This document shows, in pieces, positions 1 to 7,978 of a DNA stretch of 19,519 bases (positions within the stretch are counted from its first letter, which is position 1; the number at the start of each line of letters is the position of its first letter). A model generated the notes under the pieces. That model searched no databases. It saw only the letters and a list, made by a program, of their open reading frames with translations, and had not been told where the DNA came from. The stretch comes from Cyanobacteria bacterium UBA11153 (GTDB lineage Bacteria; Cyanobacteriota; Cyanobacteriia; Cyanobacteriales; Coleofasciculaceae): contig DOIX01000140.1 in NCBI GenBank assembly GCA_003511885.1, positions 22,793 through 42,311 on the forward strand, given 5' to 3'. The position numbers were made by a program, and so were the translations under genes.

Positions 1-9
1 AGTCATCAA

Positions 10-42
10 ACCTTCTCCCCTGCACCCCTGCTCCCCCTCATT
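10..42. repeat. C-rich low-complexity tract downstream of the thioester reductase
   Basis: Pyrimidine-rich stretch built from variants of CTCCCCTG and CTCCCC. Similar tracts occur on the minus strand just upstream of two start codons, at about 1281-1310 (before the thioester reductase) and 13083-13130 (before the second sulfotransferase). Such tracts are common between cyanobacterial genes. No function is inferred. The remaining bases of 1-87 hold nothing I can recognise. Confidence 0.4.
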
Positions 43-87
43 CAAAACAGATAAATTAAATGCGTAACGGCTTACAAGCATGATGAG

Positions 88-1278
88 TTATGATAAGGGG
101 AGATAACCGCTATTCTGAAAATAGGAAAAGTATGTAGTCAGGAGTTGTTTATCTACAGGATGACAAACTATTTCCGATTTTGCTAATCCTGCGCGGGTGT
201 TGCTATCGTCAAAATCAGGTTTTTTTGATTTGAGGGCACTTGCTGAACTTAACAGAAGTGGTAATAATGGATATAAGGCGTTATCTTTGTGGGCAAAAGC
301 ATGATTTTTTAGTTCAATTAACCATTTTTCATAAGGAAGCCCTGCCAGAGGATAGCCTAATTGGATAATTTCCTCAAATAGCTCTTGCCAAGGAATGGGA
401 TGAGGATTCACAACGTGAAAGGTTTTACCTAAAGATTCTGGTTGTTGGGATAAATAAACTATCGATTTACTGATATAATCCACTGGGGTAATGTTAGTGT
501 TGCCATCTAATAGGGGAAATTTGCCAAATTGAATACATCCTTTGATTAAACTGCACAAAAGATCCTGTAAATTACCAGTAATCCCGGTTTTACTATGCCC
601 CAAAATTCTGGCTGCGCGATAAATCGAGACTGGTAATCCTCTCTCTTGGGCAATGGTAACTAATTTTTCCGCTACCCATTTACTTTGCTTGTAGCCACCT
701 TTGAAGCCGGAATCCCATACAGGGATGTCTGTTTCTTTTACTATGTCTGCTTCTCCATAAGCTTGACTAAAAAAAACGGCGATGCTGGAAATAAAATTAA
801 CTGGTTTGGTTTTGGCGATACTGGCTAATCGTAAAACTTCCTGAGTACCCAAAACATTAGGTGGTTTCAATTGGGAGTAAGGAGCAACCGAATTTACTTT
901 GGCTCCATTATGATAAATTATATCAATTTGGCTGGCTAATTGGCTAAATTGCTCTTCGCTTAAACCTAATAAGGGTTGGGATAAGTCGCCAACTAGGGGA
1001 ATGATGCGATCGCAAAATTTATCCTGCCAGAGCTGGTAGAATTGTAAATGACTCCTCAGTCGTTGTTTCCCAGCTTCCTTCTCGCTACACCGCACCAAAC
1101 AATAGATGTCTCCTGTAGTTTTTTCTAATAATTCTTCTAGTAAATATGCCCCGACAAATCCGGTAGCACCTGTTAAGAATATCCCGCGAGGATTAGCAAT
1201 ATTATCGGATAGAGGCTGAGAAAACTGAATTGCCTCATCGAGTATTGCTTCGGTTGTTAAGTCAAGAGTATTAAGCAT
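88..1278 (-). CDS. Stand-alone thioester reductase (NAD(P)H-dependent, SDR fold)
   Basis: Predicted to reduce a carrier-protein-bound acyl thioester to an aldehyde (possibly on to an alcohol), like the terminal R domain of NRPS, PKS and carboxylic acid reductases, but here as a free 396-residue protein. Seen: the Rossmann motif LTGATGFVG at residues 35-43, the LVR element after the second strand (61-63), SS at 164-165, and the Tyr196-x3-Lys200 catalytic pair in GGYKQSK. The N-terminal TTEAILD segment resembles the linker before R domains in cyanobacterial megasynthases, so it may be an excised domain (inference). I chose the ATG at 1278; the reading frame continues to 1329, but that stretch encodes a repeat tract. 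No clear ribosome binding site precedes this ATG. It lies 117 bp downstream of the dioxygenase, same strand, probably co-transcribed. A free acyl carrier protein at the other end of the window is a plausible partner. Confidence 0.85.
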   Translation of the reverse strand: MLNTLDLTTEAILDEAIQFSQPLSDNIANPRGIFLTGATGFVGAYLLEELLEKTTGDIYCLVRCSEKEAGKQRLRSHLQFYQLWQDKFCDRIIPLVGDLSQPLLGLSEEQFSQLASQIDIIYHNGAKVNSVAPYSQLKPPNVLGTQEVLRLASIAKTKPVNFISSIAVFFSQAYGEADIVKETDIPVWDSGFKGGYKQSKWVAEKLVTIAQERGLPVSIYRAARILGHSKTGITGNLQDLLCSLIKGCIQFGKFPLLDGNTNITPVDYISKSIVYLSQQPESLGKTFHVVNPHPIPWQELFEEIIQLGYPLAGLPYEKWLIELKNHAFAHKDNALYPLLPLLLSSASALKSKKPDFDDSNTRAGLAKSEIVCHPVDKQLLTTYFSYFQNSGYLPLS

Positions 1279-1326
1279 AATGGGGAGTAGGGAGCAGGGG
1301 AGTGGAGAAGATTGATTAGCGATTAA

Positions 1327-1396
1327 CAACTGTCAACTGTCAACTGTTAACTGTTAACTGTCAACTGTCAACTGTCAACTGTCAACTGTCAACTGT
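1327..1396. repeat. Ten-copy CAACTGT heptamer array
   Basis: Ten contiguous 7-bp units: eight CAACTGT and two TAACTGT (units 4 and 5). It has the form of the short tandemly repeated repetitive (STRR) sequences of cyanobacteria. The last unit supplies the first base of the dioxygenase stop codon, which is complementary to TTA at 1396-1398. The array fills most of the gap between the dioxygenase and the thioester reductase. Confidence 0.9.
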
Positions 1397-2271
1397 TAAA
1401 AAGGCTTTCCCCCAGCCAAACTAACTCGCTTTAGCACCCGTCTACTATAAGAATCGAAAGCTTCTCGGCGATGGAGAGTAGATTGATTATCCCAATAGAC
1501 TATATCTCCTACTGACCATTTATGGCGATAATAAAAACGTTCTTGATAGAGGTGTTCTCGCAGTGTAGCAATTAAATTTGCCCCTTTATCTGCTTCCATA
1601 CCAACAATTTCTACTTCAGTTTTGTGATTTAAGTATAAGATTTTTTTGCCGCTTTCAGGATGAGTGCGGACCAAGGGATGTGGGAAAACTGGATGGGTAA
1701 CTGGGATGTGGGAATTACTTCTGTAGCTGGAAAAGGGTTTACCTGGTTCCCGTAATAATGGATTGTAAGTAATTACTTGTAAATTAGCAATTTCTTGCTT
1801 AACTTCCTCCTCTAAAGTTTCATAAGCCAAATTCAGATTCAGCCAGTAAGTATCTCCACCTTCAGAGGGAATTTCTTCAGCATAGAGAAAGGAAGCACTA
1901 GAAGGATAAGGTGTCCAAATATGATCCGTGTGAAAAGGAACTTCACCATCTCCCAAACTGCCACCTTCTTGGTTAGATACTATCACCACATTTGAGATAA
2001 TGCCTGAAGCCGATTCTAGCACGGGAACGTTATCTGGTGGGACAAATAGTGCCCCAAAATAGGTAGCAAAGTTTAAGAGTTGTTCGTCGGTAAGTTTTTG
2101 CTGTTTAAAGATAAGGATGTGATATTCGCACAATGCTTTTTTGATTTGTAAAATGATTGATGGGGCTGGAGGTTGACTGACATCAATTCCAGTGACAACT
2201 CCTCCTAGGGGGGCATTGAGGGGAGTTATTTTCAAGTGACCAGATATTGGTGCGATTGTGGTGTATGACAT
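1396..2271 (-). CDS. TauD/TfdA-family Fe(II)/2-oxoglutarate dioxygenase
   Basis: Non-heme iron oxygenase expected to hydroxylate or oxidatively modify a small substrate with 2-oxoglutarate and O2. Seen in the 291-residue product: His114-x-Asp116 in PFHTDH, and distal His267 in the WDNQSTLH segment. Arg278 lies 11 residues after the distal His, the position of the 2-oxoglutarate-binding Arg in TauD. The length is normal for the family. The ATG at 2271 is preferred over the upstream frame to 2418 because GGGAG lies 6-10 bases before it and homology begins with LKITPLNAPLGG; the extra 49 residues look basic and non-conserved. It is the first gene of a minus-strand pair with the thioester reductase. 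The substrate cannot be read from sequence: taurine, an amino acid, or an isonitrile precursor as for ScoE-type enzymes are all possible. No sulfonate-transport genes are adjacent, so a biosynthetic role is favoured. Confidence 0.85.
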   Translation of the reverse strand: MSYTTIAPISGHLKITPLNAPLGGVVTGIDVSQPPAPSIILQIKKALCEYHILIFKQQKLTDEQLLNFATYFGALFVPPDNVPVLESASGIISNVVIVSNQEGGSLGDGEVPFHTDHIWTPYPSSASFLYAEEIPSEGGDTYWLNLNLAYETLEEEVKQEIANLQVITYNPLLREPGKPFSSYRSNSHIPVTHPVFPHPLVRTHPESGKKILYLNHKTEVEIVGMEADKGANLIATLREHLYQERFYYRHKWSVGDIVYWDNQSTLHRREAFDSYSRRVLKRVSLAGGKPF

Positions 2272-2733
2272 GAAGCGCTCCCGATAGTTTTCTATGGAAC
2301 ATTCCCTCCTCCAAATTTTATAGTATTTATGCCCAATCTGGAGAATTTTTCTACCGGAGCGGTTAAAATGATATTTGTTTAGTTTTTTGCGATCGCGCCT
2401 GCCACCCCAAACAGTCAAAAGTACTGATTTAACTAGCCTTGACTAGTTTTCTATCGTTTTTCAGAGCGAATGGATTCTTGAGTATTTCATGCTACATAAT
2501 ATACTACAATTTTGCCTACGAGTCGGGGAATTTACTCTACTGAATAATATAGGAATATTCCCGATTTACGCTACTTTTTTTGGTTAACTTTTATTTAACA
2601 ATCCTTAACATAAGGTAACATCTGATTGGGATCTGGGAGATGTTGAAAGGCGAGAGTTCTATACTACATAAGAGTAAATTTTTGGTAAAGGTTTTCAGGG
2701 AATAAGCAAATAAAAAAAAATGTAAACAGGGTC

Positions 2734-2762
2734 TTGACAGTCAGAAAAGATGAGTGTATCGT
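2734..2762 (+). promoter_or_regulatory. Candidate sigma-70 promoter for the sulfatase gene
   Basis: Perfect -35 hexamer TTGACA at 2734-2739, a 17-base spacer, then TATCGT at 2757-2762, which matches four of six bases of TATAAT. Transcription would begin near 2769, giving a leader of about 160 bases that contains the hairpin at 2812-2827. It is predicted only from the hexamers. Confidence 0.45.
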
Positions 2763-2811
2763 GTCAGGATGTAATTAATAGGACTTACTAAAAGCCTATA
2801 TATCTATATAT

Positions 2812-2832
2812 CCTCAACTATTTGAGGGTTTT
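2812..2832 (+). terminator. Leader hairpin with short T-run (possible attenuator)
   Basis: Stem CCTCAA (2812-2817) pairs with TTGAGG (2822-2827) around a CTAT loop and is followed by GTTTT. It lies about 100 bases before the sulfatase ATG and downstream of the candidate promoter. It could be a weak intrinsic terminator or leader attenuator. The T-run is short, so full termination is unlikely. Confidence 0.3.
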
Positions 2833-2928
2833 GTAACGTGTCAAATGCCACCCAGAGAATAGAATAGGATTGCTGTGGCTGAGTGAGTCTTAATTATCGA
2901 TGACTTTTAAGAATAAGGACAATCAAAA

Positions 2929-5451
2929 ATGTTGCGATCTGCTTTAAGATTTGATGGGCGATTTTTGGTGAACCTGCCACCAGCAAGCGTACCAAATGGC
3001 AATGAAATAACGATAAGTTTCTGGGCTTATGGTAGCGATTATCTACCGTCAAATGGCTCTGTATTTTGCGCCAAAGAGCCAGCGGGGAATCGGGTTGTTA
3101 ATATTCATTTGCCTTGGGGTGATGGTTGTGTTTATTTCGATTGTGGCAGTTATGGCAACATATACGATCGCATTGCGCAACAAGCACAACCAAGTGACTA
3201 TAAAGGAAAATGGACTCACTGGGCTTTTACAAAAAATGCTGCTACTGGCGAGATGAATATCTATCTCAATGGTAATTTATGGTTGAGCGATCGGGGAAAG
3301 AGATACCCATTGGCATCCTGCCAAGAATTCGTGTTGGGGACTTATCCCGATGGGATGACTTTCTATGATTATCAGGGGATGCTGAGTGAATTTCAGATTT
3401 GGAATCGCGCCCGCACAGCCGCTGAAATCAAAGCAACAATGTCCACTCTCTTAAGGGGGAACGAGCCAGGATTAGTCGCCTATTGGCCATTAGATGAAGG
3501 GTCAGGAAATATAGTACGCGATCGCACAAATCATGGCTACCATGGCACAATTGATAGTCCCGATGGATTAGGTGCTATTAGCTGGGTACAAACAGAAATA
3601 CCACTTCAGCCCGCAGGAATAGGCAGCTTGCCCAAAAAACCCAACATTTTAATTCTCTTAAACGATCAAGATAGCGCCGCCGTAGCCTCAAGATGGCCAC
3701 AGAGTTTTGAAGATGAACATTTACCAGCAATCAAACGCCTGAAAAAAAATGGAATTACTTTTAAAAAGGCATTTACTGCTACTGCTGCATGTTCGCCAAG
3801 TCGAGCAGCTATGCTCACCAGTACTTATCCACAAGAAAATGGTGTAGTTCACACAATAAGTGCAGCAGCATCAACAGCAAGCAGAACTGAAGCAGATCTC
3901 CCTGCGGGCTATACTCAAGATATTTTGCGCCCTACCCAGCTTAATATTGCTCACATGCTGAAAGCTGCTGGATATAAAGTTTTTTGGAAAGGAAAATGGC
4001 ATTTAGGTCATTCCCTCAGCGGGACTGAAGATTGGGTAGACGCAGATATTGAATACATGAAAACCGCTTATGGTTTTGATGGATGGATTCCTGGTGATGC
4101 GGGCACAGCCAGAGCAGATTTTACTAAATTTGGGATGGGGACGTATAAAAATGATATCCGATATGTGGATGGTTCTGACTATCCAGGTTTTAACGACCTC
4201 ACTCCAGATGTAAAAGCTGCCTTTCTCAAAGCAGAGAGCGCTCGGCAATTTATTAGAAACTATAATCCTGAAAATGGTCCATTTTGTCTGATTGTCTCGA
4301 TTGTCAATCCCCATGATATTCATTGCGCTCCTCACTTTGAAACAGAGGCAGGGTATCGCGAAGAAGATTTTGCTAGCTTCGATATGCCAATTCCAGAGAA
4401 TGTTAACGAAGATTTATCGACAAAGCCGGAAATACACGAGATTTGGAAACGCGCTTCTGAGGCAAAAGATAACCAAAGAGCAGGACGGATCAAACAAAAA
4501 GGAGATCGTCTCAAAGCCGAAGGAAAACTTGAGGAAGCTCAAAAACAGTATGACAAAGCCAGTCGCAAACTTTCCGACCCTAAAGCCCAAAAAATGTTTG
4601 TTAATTTCTACGCCTACCTGAAGAAATTAGCAGACCAACACATGAATAATATTCTGAATGAACTAGATCTCAAAGGATTGACAGAAAATACATTAATTAT
4701 TCGTACTGCCGATCATGGCGAGATGTGTCTGAACCACGGGATGCGAGAAAAGCCTTACAATGCCTACGAAGAGACAATCAACATTCCTCTGGTCATTTCC
4801 AATCCTAAATTATTTCCCACACCCCAGGAGACAAATACCTTAGTTAGTACTCTTGACATCATGCCAACCCTTGCCAAAATTGTAGGGGTCTATGATATGT
4901 TTAAATTCGCTTTTCGTGGCTGCGAACTCACGCCTTTATTCACAAATCCTCAAGAAAAGATCTACGATTCCTGTGGAAGAGAGAGGGATTACATTCACTT
5001 CACCTTTGATGATGGCTTCTTGCCAGAGCGCTTTAAACTTTGCCCATTATATATTCGCACTATCCGCACTAGTGATTGGAAGTATTCGGTTTACTTCAAT
5101 CCAAATGGCAACAAGTTTGAGTATGAGATGTACGATCTGAAAAACGATCCTCATGAGAATAACAACATTATTGGTGTTGCCAGGTACTGGGATCAACAGA
5201 AGTTTCTTCATGAAAAATTAGCAAAAGTCATGATTGAAAATGGAACAGTACCTACCCCCTACTGGATATACACGGAACAGATGCAAAAAACATCTTTCTT
5301 ACCTCCACTATACTGGCCTCTTGCCCCTGAAGCTGTACTTAATGGTCGGATGCAGTATGAGGCGAATAAAGCTCAACAAAAGTTCAGAAAATCGACCTTA
5401 ATCCAATCTCAGGTAGCTCAAGTGCCAGTGGATATGTGGTGGGTTGGGTAA
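2929..5451 (+). CDS. LamG-domain type I sulfatase (formylglycine-dependent)
   Basis: Predicted sulfate ester hydrolase of 840 residues with an N-terminal concanavalin/LamG-like module (about 5-168; WTHWAFTKN and LSEFQIWNRAR are typical) joined to a sulfatase domain (about 236-760). Seen: metal-binding NILILLNDQ at 239-247, where DQ in place of DD is also usual in choline-sulfatase and phosphonate-hydrolase-like members; the Cys288-S-P-S-Arg292 signature whose Cys becomes formylglycine; KGKWHLGH at 354-361; and Asp595-His596 in TADHGE. A charged, probably helical insertion lies at about 505-550. No signal peptide is visible: LamG homology begins at residue 5, so the protein is cytoplasmic or exported by a route without a classical leader. 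AAGGA at 2915-2919 supports the start. The Cys-type motif needs a maturase encoded elsewhere. Three lectin genes follow on the same strand. Confidence 0.9.
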   Translation: MLRSALRFDGRFLVNLPPASVPNGNEITISFWAYGSDYLPSNGSVFCAKEPAGNRVVNIHLPWGDGCVYFDCGSYGNIYDRIAQQAQPSDYKGKWTHWAFTKNAATGEMNIYLNGNLWLSDRGKRYPLASCQEFVLGTYPDGMTFYDYQGMLSEFQIWNRARTAAEIKATMSTLLRGNEPGLVAYWPLDEGSGNIVRDRTNHGYHGTIDSPDGLGAISWVQTEIPLQPAGIGSLPKKPNILILLNDQDSAAVASRWPQSFEDEHLPAIKRLKKNGITFKKAFTATAACSPSRAAMLTSTYPQENGVVHTISAAASTASRTEADLPAGYTQDILRPTQLNIAHMLKAAGYKVFWKGKWHLGHSLSGTEDWVDADIEYMKTAYGFDGWIPGDAGTARADFTKFGMGTYKNDIRYVDGSDYPGFNDLTPDVKAAFLKAESARQFIRNYNPENGPFCLIVSIVNPHDIHCAPHFETEAGYREEDFASFDMPIPENVNEDLSTKPEIHEIWKRASEAKDNQRAGRIKQKGDRLKAEGKLEEAQKQYDKASRKLSDPKAQKMFVNFYAYLKKLADQHMNNILNELDLKGLTENTLIIRTADHGEMCLNHGMREKPYNAYEETINIPLVISNPKLFPTPQETNTLVSTLDIMPTLAKIVGVYDMFKFAFRGCELTPLFTNPQEKIYDSCGRERDYIHFTFDDGFLPERFKLCPLYIRTIRTSDWKYSVYFNPNGNKFEYEMYDLKNDPHENNNIIGVARYWDQQKFLHEKLAKVMIENGTVPTPYWIYTEQMQKTSFLPPLYWPLAPEAVLNGRMQYEANKAQQKFRKSTLIQSQVAQVPVDMWWVG

Positions 5452-5500
5452 CAGTTGACAGTGGACAGTTGACAGTTGTTAATTGTCCACTGTTAATTAG
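5452..5500. repeat. Heptamer-derived repeat with stem-loop after the sulfatase stop
   Basis: Degenerate CAGTTGA-type units start directly after the sulfatase TAA. Within them ACAGTGGACA (5458-5467) and TGTCCACTGT (5484-5493) form a perfect 10-bp inverted repeat around a 16-base loop. It may act as an RNA stem-loop at the mRNA 3' end. There is no T-run, so termination is not assured. Confidence 0.55.
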
Positions 5501-5543
5501 ATATTGACGATTAACTGATTTTGATTGATTGTAAAGTAAAACA

Positions 5544-6002
5544 ATGAAGAAAATTGCTTGGATTTTTTCCTTAATTCTGTGTTTAGCGACATTTTGGGTT
5601 TCCCCATCAGCCCAAGCTGACGTAACACCAGCCCAAACTAGCGCAGCAGTGGCTATAGATGAAACAGGTGAAATCTGGAAACTCAGTTCACCTACTTTTA
5701 CATCTCAAGGAGGCTCAGTATACCATGGTGCTTATGCGGAACCTAAGATTTGGAATCTCCTGAATGGCAGTGGAGAACGGAAATTTATCACCCATGTTTA
5801 CTTTGAAGAACCTTATCAAAAGCCACCAACAGTGATTGTTTCTTTGACGGGAATGGATGTCAGTAATGTTTCTAACCTGCGCATTATGGTTAGTCCAATA
5901 AACATTACTGAAACGGGATTTGACTTAGAATTACAAACTTGGGCAGATAGCCAGATTGTCTCTCTCTGGTCTAATTGGACTGCTTTTGGCAATAATGGGT
6001 AA
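5544..6002 (+). CDS. Secreted H-type lectin domain protein, copy 1
   Basis: A 152-residue protein with a classical signal peptide: MKKIAW, hydrophobic core 6-20, AQA site with cleavage expected after residue 25. The C-terminal part matches the H-type lectin fold known from snail agglutinin and discoidin C-termini: GERKFITHVYFEEPY, then PPTVIVSLTGMD, then a GFDLEL strand and TWADSQI, ending in W.AFG. Family members bind GalNAc or galactose, usually as trimers or hexamers; binding here is inferred. It is the first of three tandem paralogues. The ribosome binding site is weak (GTAAAG). The N-terminal extension (26-45) is longer than in the other two copies. Position after a LamG-sulfatase suggests a joint role on sulfated glycans at the cell surface or in the medium. 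Confidence 0.82.
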   Translation: MKKIAWIFSLILCLATFWVSPSAQADVTPAQTSAAVAIDETGEIWKLSSPTFTSQGGSVYHGAYAEPKIWNLLNGSGERKFITHVYFEEPYQKPPTVIVSLTGMDVSNVSNLRIMVSPINITETGFDLELQTWADSQIVSLWSNWTAFGNNG

Positions 6003-6034
6003 GAGAATAATTGAGAGAATAATTGGAGAGAAGA

Positions 6035-6454
6035 ATGAAAAAGATAGTTTGGTTTTTGTCCTTAATTCTTTGTATGGCAACATTTGTAATCGCGCCACCA
6101 GCCCAAGCAATGGATCAAGCACTAATTGTCAAAAATGTATCAGAATTCAAAGTCCAAGGTGGTGAAATAACTAGCACTAGTAATTCTGTCATTCCCAATC
6201 AATGGACTCTTTTAAGTGGCACTGGAGAACGAAAGTTTACTACCCATGTTGATTTTAAGGAACCCTATAAACAGCCACCAGTTGTTGTTGTTTCAATATC
6301 GGGAATGGATGTACGGACTAGTGCTAACAATCGTCTTGTCGTTACATCGAAAAATGTCACTGCCAGTGGGTTTGATGTAGAGTGTAAAACCTGGGGAGAT
6401 AGCCAGATTTGGTCGGTGTTTTTGAATTGGACTGCATTTGGCGGTAAGTCTTAA
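6035..6454 (+). CDS. Secreted H-type lectin domain protein, copy 2
   Basis: A 139-residue paralogue of the preceding gene, 32 bp downstream and probably in the same transcript. The signal peptide MKKIVWFLSLILC...AQA closely matches the other two copies, with cleavage after residue 25. The lectin core is GERKFTTHVDFKEPY, PPVVVVSISGMD, a GFDVEC strand, TWGDSQI and WTAFG. The ATG at 6035 is chosen over an in-frame TTG at 6023 because GGAGAG lies at 6025-6030 and the paralogues begin MKKI. Mature size is about 114 residues, essentially a single lectin domain. Ligand unknown; GalNAc or Gal is expected from the family. Confidence 0.82.
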   Translation: MKKIVWFLSLILCMATFVIAPPAQAMDQALIVKNVSEFKVQGGEITSTSNSVIPNQWTLLSGTGERKFTTHVDFKEPYKQPPVVVVSISGMDVRTSANNRLVVTSKNVTASGFDVECKTWGDSQIWSVFLNWTAFGGKS

Positions 6455-6517
6455 TGAAGGTGGAGTGACATAGGATTTAACAGCTACTAAGCAAAACTGT
6501 AGATATAGAGAAGAAAA

Positions 6518-6922
6518 ATGAAGAAAATTGCGTTGCTTTTGTCTTTAATTTTGTGTTTCACTACTTTTCTGATTTGTCCATCAGCCCAAGCTGCTGGAGA
6601 ATGGGAAATGATTTCACCATACTTGAGATTCCAGGGTGGTAATGTCTATTATGGTTCCTATGAGAATGGGGCGCAATGGAATCTTAATGTCGGGAGTGGG
6701 GAACGTAAATTTACGCCACATATCGAATTTAAAGATCCTTATGTCATTCCACCCAATGTGGTTGTTTCTCTGACTGGAATAGATGGAGATAAAAATTCTA
6801 ATGCACGTCTTACGATTACACCAATAAACATAACTGAAAAGGGATTCGATATCGAGTACAAAACATGGTGGGATACTCTAATTACTTCTGTTTGGGCAAG
6901 TTGGACTGCTTTTGGGGAGTAA
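6518..6922 (+). CDS. Secreted H-type lectin domain protein, copy 3
   Basis: A 134-residue third paralogue, 63 bp after copy 2. Signal peptide MKKIALLLSLILC...AQA, cleavage after residue 25 or 26. The lectin core is GERKFTPHIEFKDPY, PPNVVVSLTGID, a GFDIEY strand, TWWDTLI and WTAFG. Copies 1 and 3 share the N-terminal FQGG/SQGG-V-Y-G block ahead of the core. The loop between the PPnVVVSLtGiD strand and the next strand differs among copies (NVSN, TSAN, KNSN), a candidate site for altered ligand choice (inference). Heptamer-type repeats begin right after its stop codon. Confidence 0.82.
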   Translation: MKKIALLLSLILCFTTFLICPSAQAAGEWEMISPYLRFQGGNVYYGSYENGAQWNLNVGSGERKFTPHIEFKDPYVIPPNVVVSLTGIDGDKNSNARLTITPINITEKGFDIEYKTWWDTLITSVWASWTAFGE

Positions 6923-7089
6923 CGGAAAAGTTGATAGTTGATAATGGATAGTTGACAATGGATAGTTGATAATTAACAATGGACAGTTGATAATTGACAA
7001 TGGACAGTTAATAGTTATATATCCTCAGTCTGTCAACTGTCAACTGTCAACTGTCAACTGTCAACTGTCAACTGTCAACTGTCAACTGC
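6923..7089. repeat. Degenerate and perfect CAACTGT heptamer repeats
   Basis: The left part (6923-7018) carries degenerate AGTTGATAATGGAC-like units oriented with the plus-strand lectin genes. The right part is a perfect array: seven CAACTGT units at 7034-7082 and a variant CAACTGC at 7083-7089. The two parts point in opposite directions, each matching its neighbouring gene. The stop codon of the minus-strand sulfotransferase (TCA at 7082-7084 on the plus strand) lies inside the array. Confidence 0.85.
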
Positions 7090-7978
7090 TACAGATTTCG
7101 TAGCCAGCTTCTTGACAAAGGGGTTGGCAATATTTATTTAAGAGTTCAATACTTTCACTATCGAGGGAATTTTTCCAACCATCTATCTTACCACTTCTAA
7201 AAGTTCTTGATGAAGGATCGTAAATTTGTTTGATTTTATCGTCGATATTGCGACGATCGCACGGAATGCCCAGATAGGATGCTATCCTTTGAATGGTATC
7301 CCTTTGCTTGTCATCACTCCCTCCACCTTTTTCGCCGATTAAATCTTCAAACCGCACAAATAGGCAGTTAGGTTCATTTTGCCATGCAATCATGGAACGA
7401 TAAACTTCGGCAAAACTTTTAATTTCGACACCTGCTTGGGCTGCATATCCGCCTTCTAAGATAAAATTTAAGCGCCCAAGGGGAGACATTTGTTTAAAAT
7501 CATTTTCTAAAAAATGTCTGGCTGGCATTTTACTCCCTGTATCTAAAATGAAGGCAAGGGTGGAAGCAACTACGGCGCGGGGTTCCCGAATAATAAAGAC
7601 ATGATGATAACTTAAGTCATCTAGAATTGGACTTAATAAGGGTGTCCAAGGGATATGTCCTAAAATATATTTACCTTCGGCAATAACCTCAAGCCATTGT
7701 CGCAATATGGAGGCTGGGACATACAATGGAGTTAAAGCGCCTACACTAATCTGTTGGCTGGTATTTTCTGGATTGTAGTTAATTTGGGTTAAGGATTTTT
7801 TTACTTCTCTGTAATTGAAAAATATTGGAGGTGTACTTTCTGGTTGTTCGGTGTAGTTATTATCTTTGAAATGTTCTCTATATCCCAAAAGTTCCATGAC
7901 ATTCAATAAGAGATGAGTGCCGCTTTTGGGCAAAGAGTTTACGAATATTTTTCCTGATTTTATTTCTGTTGTTAGCAT
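7082..7978 (-). CDS. PAPS-dependent sulfotransferase 1
   Basis: A 298-residue cytosolic-type sulfotransferase expected to move sulfate from PAPS to a hydroxyl or amine. Seen: the 5'-phosphosulfate loop LPKSGTHLL at 16-24; a GHIPWTP segment with a possible catalytic His at 108; the 3'-phosphate element VFIIREPRAVVAS at 127-139 with Arg131 and Ser139; and the C-terminal FRSGKIDGWKN loop typical of the family. The ATG at 7978 is preferred over the GTG at 7984 because AAGAGGTG immediately precedes it. It is the last gene of the minus-strand run, separated from the ThDP enzyme by a 305-bp repeat-filled gap, so it may have its own promoter. The final Ser-Ser and stop read into the heptamer repeat. 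Acceptor unknown. Confidence 0.88.
   Translation of the reverse strand: MLTTEIKSGKIFVNSLPKSGTHLLLNVMELLGYREHFKDNNYTEQPESTPPIFFNYREVKKSLTQINYNPENTSQQISVGALTPLYVPASILRQWLEVIAEGKYILGHIPWTPLLSPILDDLSYHHVFIIREPRAVVASTLAFILDTGSKMPARHFLENDFKQMSPLGRLNFILEGGYAAQAGVEIKSFAEVYRSMIAWQNEPNCLFVRFEDLIGEKGGGSDDKQRDTIQRIASYLGIPCDRRNIDDKIKQIYDPSSRTFRSGKIDGWKNSLDSESIELLNKYCQPLCQEAGYEICSS

Larger units (their letters stand above)
2272..2928. other. Divergent intergenic region between dioxygenase and sulfatase
   Basis: A 657-bp AT-rich gap between genes read in opposite directions, so it should hold both promoters. Visible dyads: AACTAG at 2431-2436 paired with CTAGTT at 2443-2448; CCTTA/TAAGG at 2603-2615; AACATCT at 2617-2623 paired with AGATGTT at 2638-2644. 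The last 200 bp carry a sigma-70-like promoter and a leader hairpin, listed separately. I see no small gene with a convincing ribosome binding site. The minus-strand promoter could not be placed. Confidence 0.5.

Noticed and set aside
1279..1329. Longer start for the thioester reductase
   Set aside because: The added residues are encoded by a C-rich low-complexity tract. The internal ATG matches the beginning of R-domain similarity.
2272..2418. N-terminal extension of the dioxygenase (49 residues)
   Set aside because: A good ribosome binding site (GGGAG) lies before the ATG at 2271, family similarity starts there, and the extension is basic with no recognisable features.
4003..4335. Minus-strand open frame inside the sulfatase gene
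   Set aside because: It lies wholly antisense to a well-supported gene, has no ribosome binding site and no recognisable motif.
6035..6109. Lipoprotein lipobox in the lectin leaders (LILC)
   Set aside because: The residues before Cys13 do not fit [LVI][ASTVI][GAS]C, and a proper AQA signal peptidase I site follows.
7034..7089. CRISPR array
   Set aside because: The units are 7 bp with no spacers. This is a simple heptamer array.
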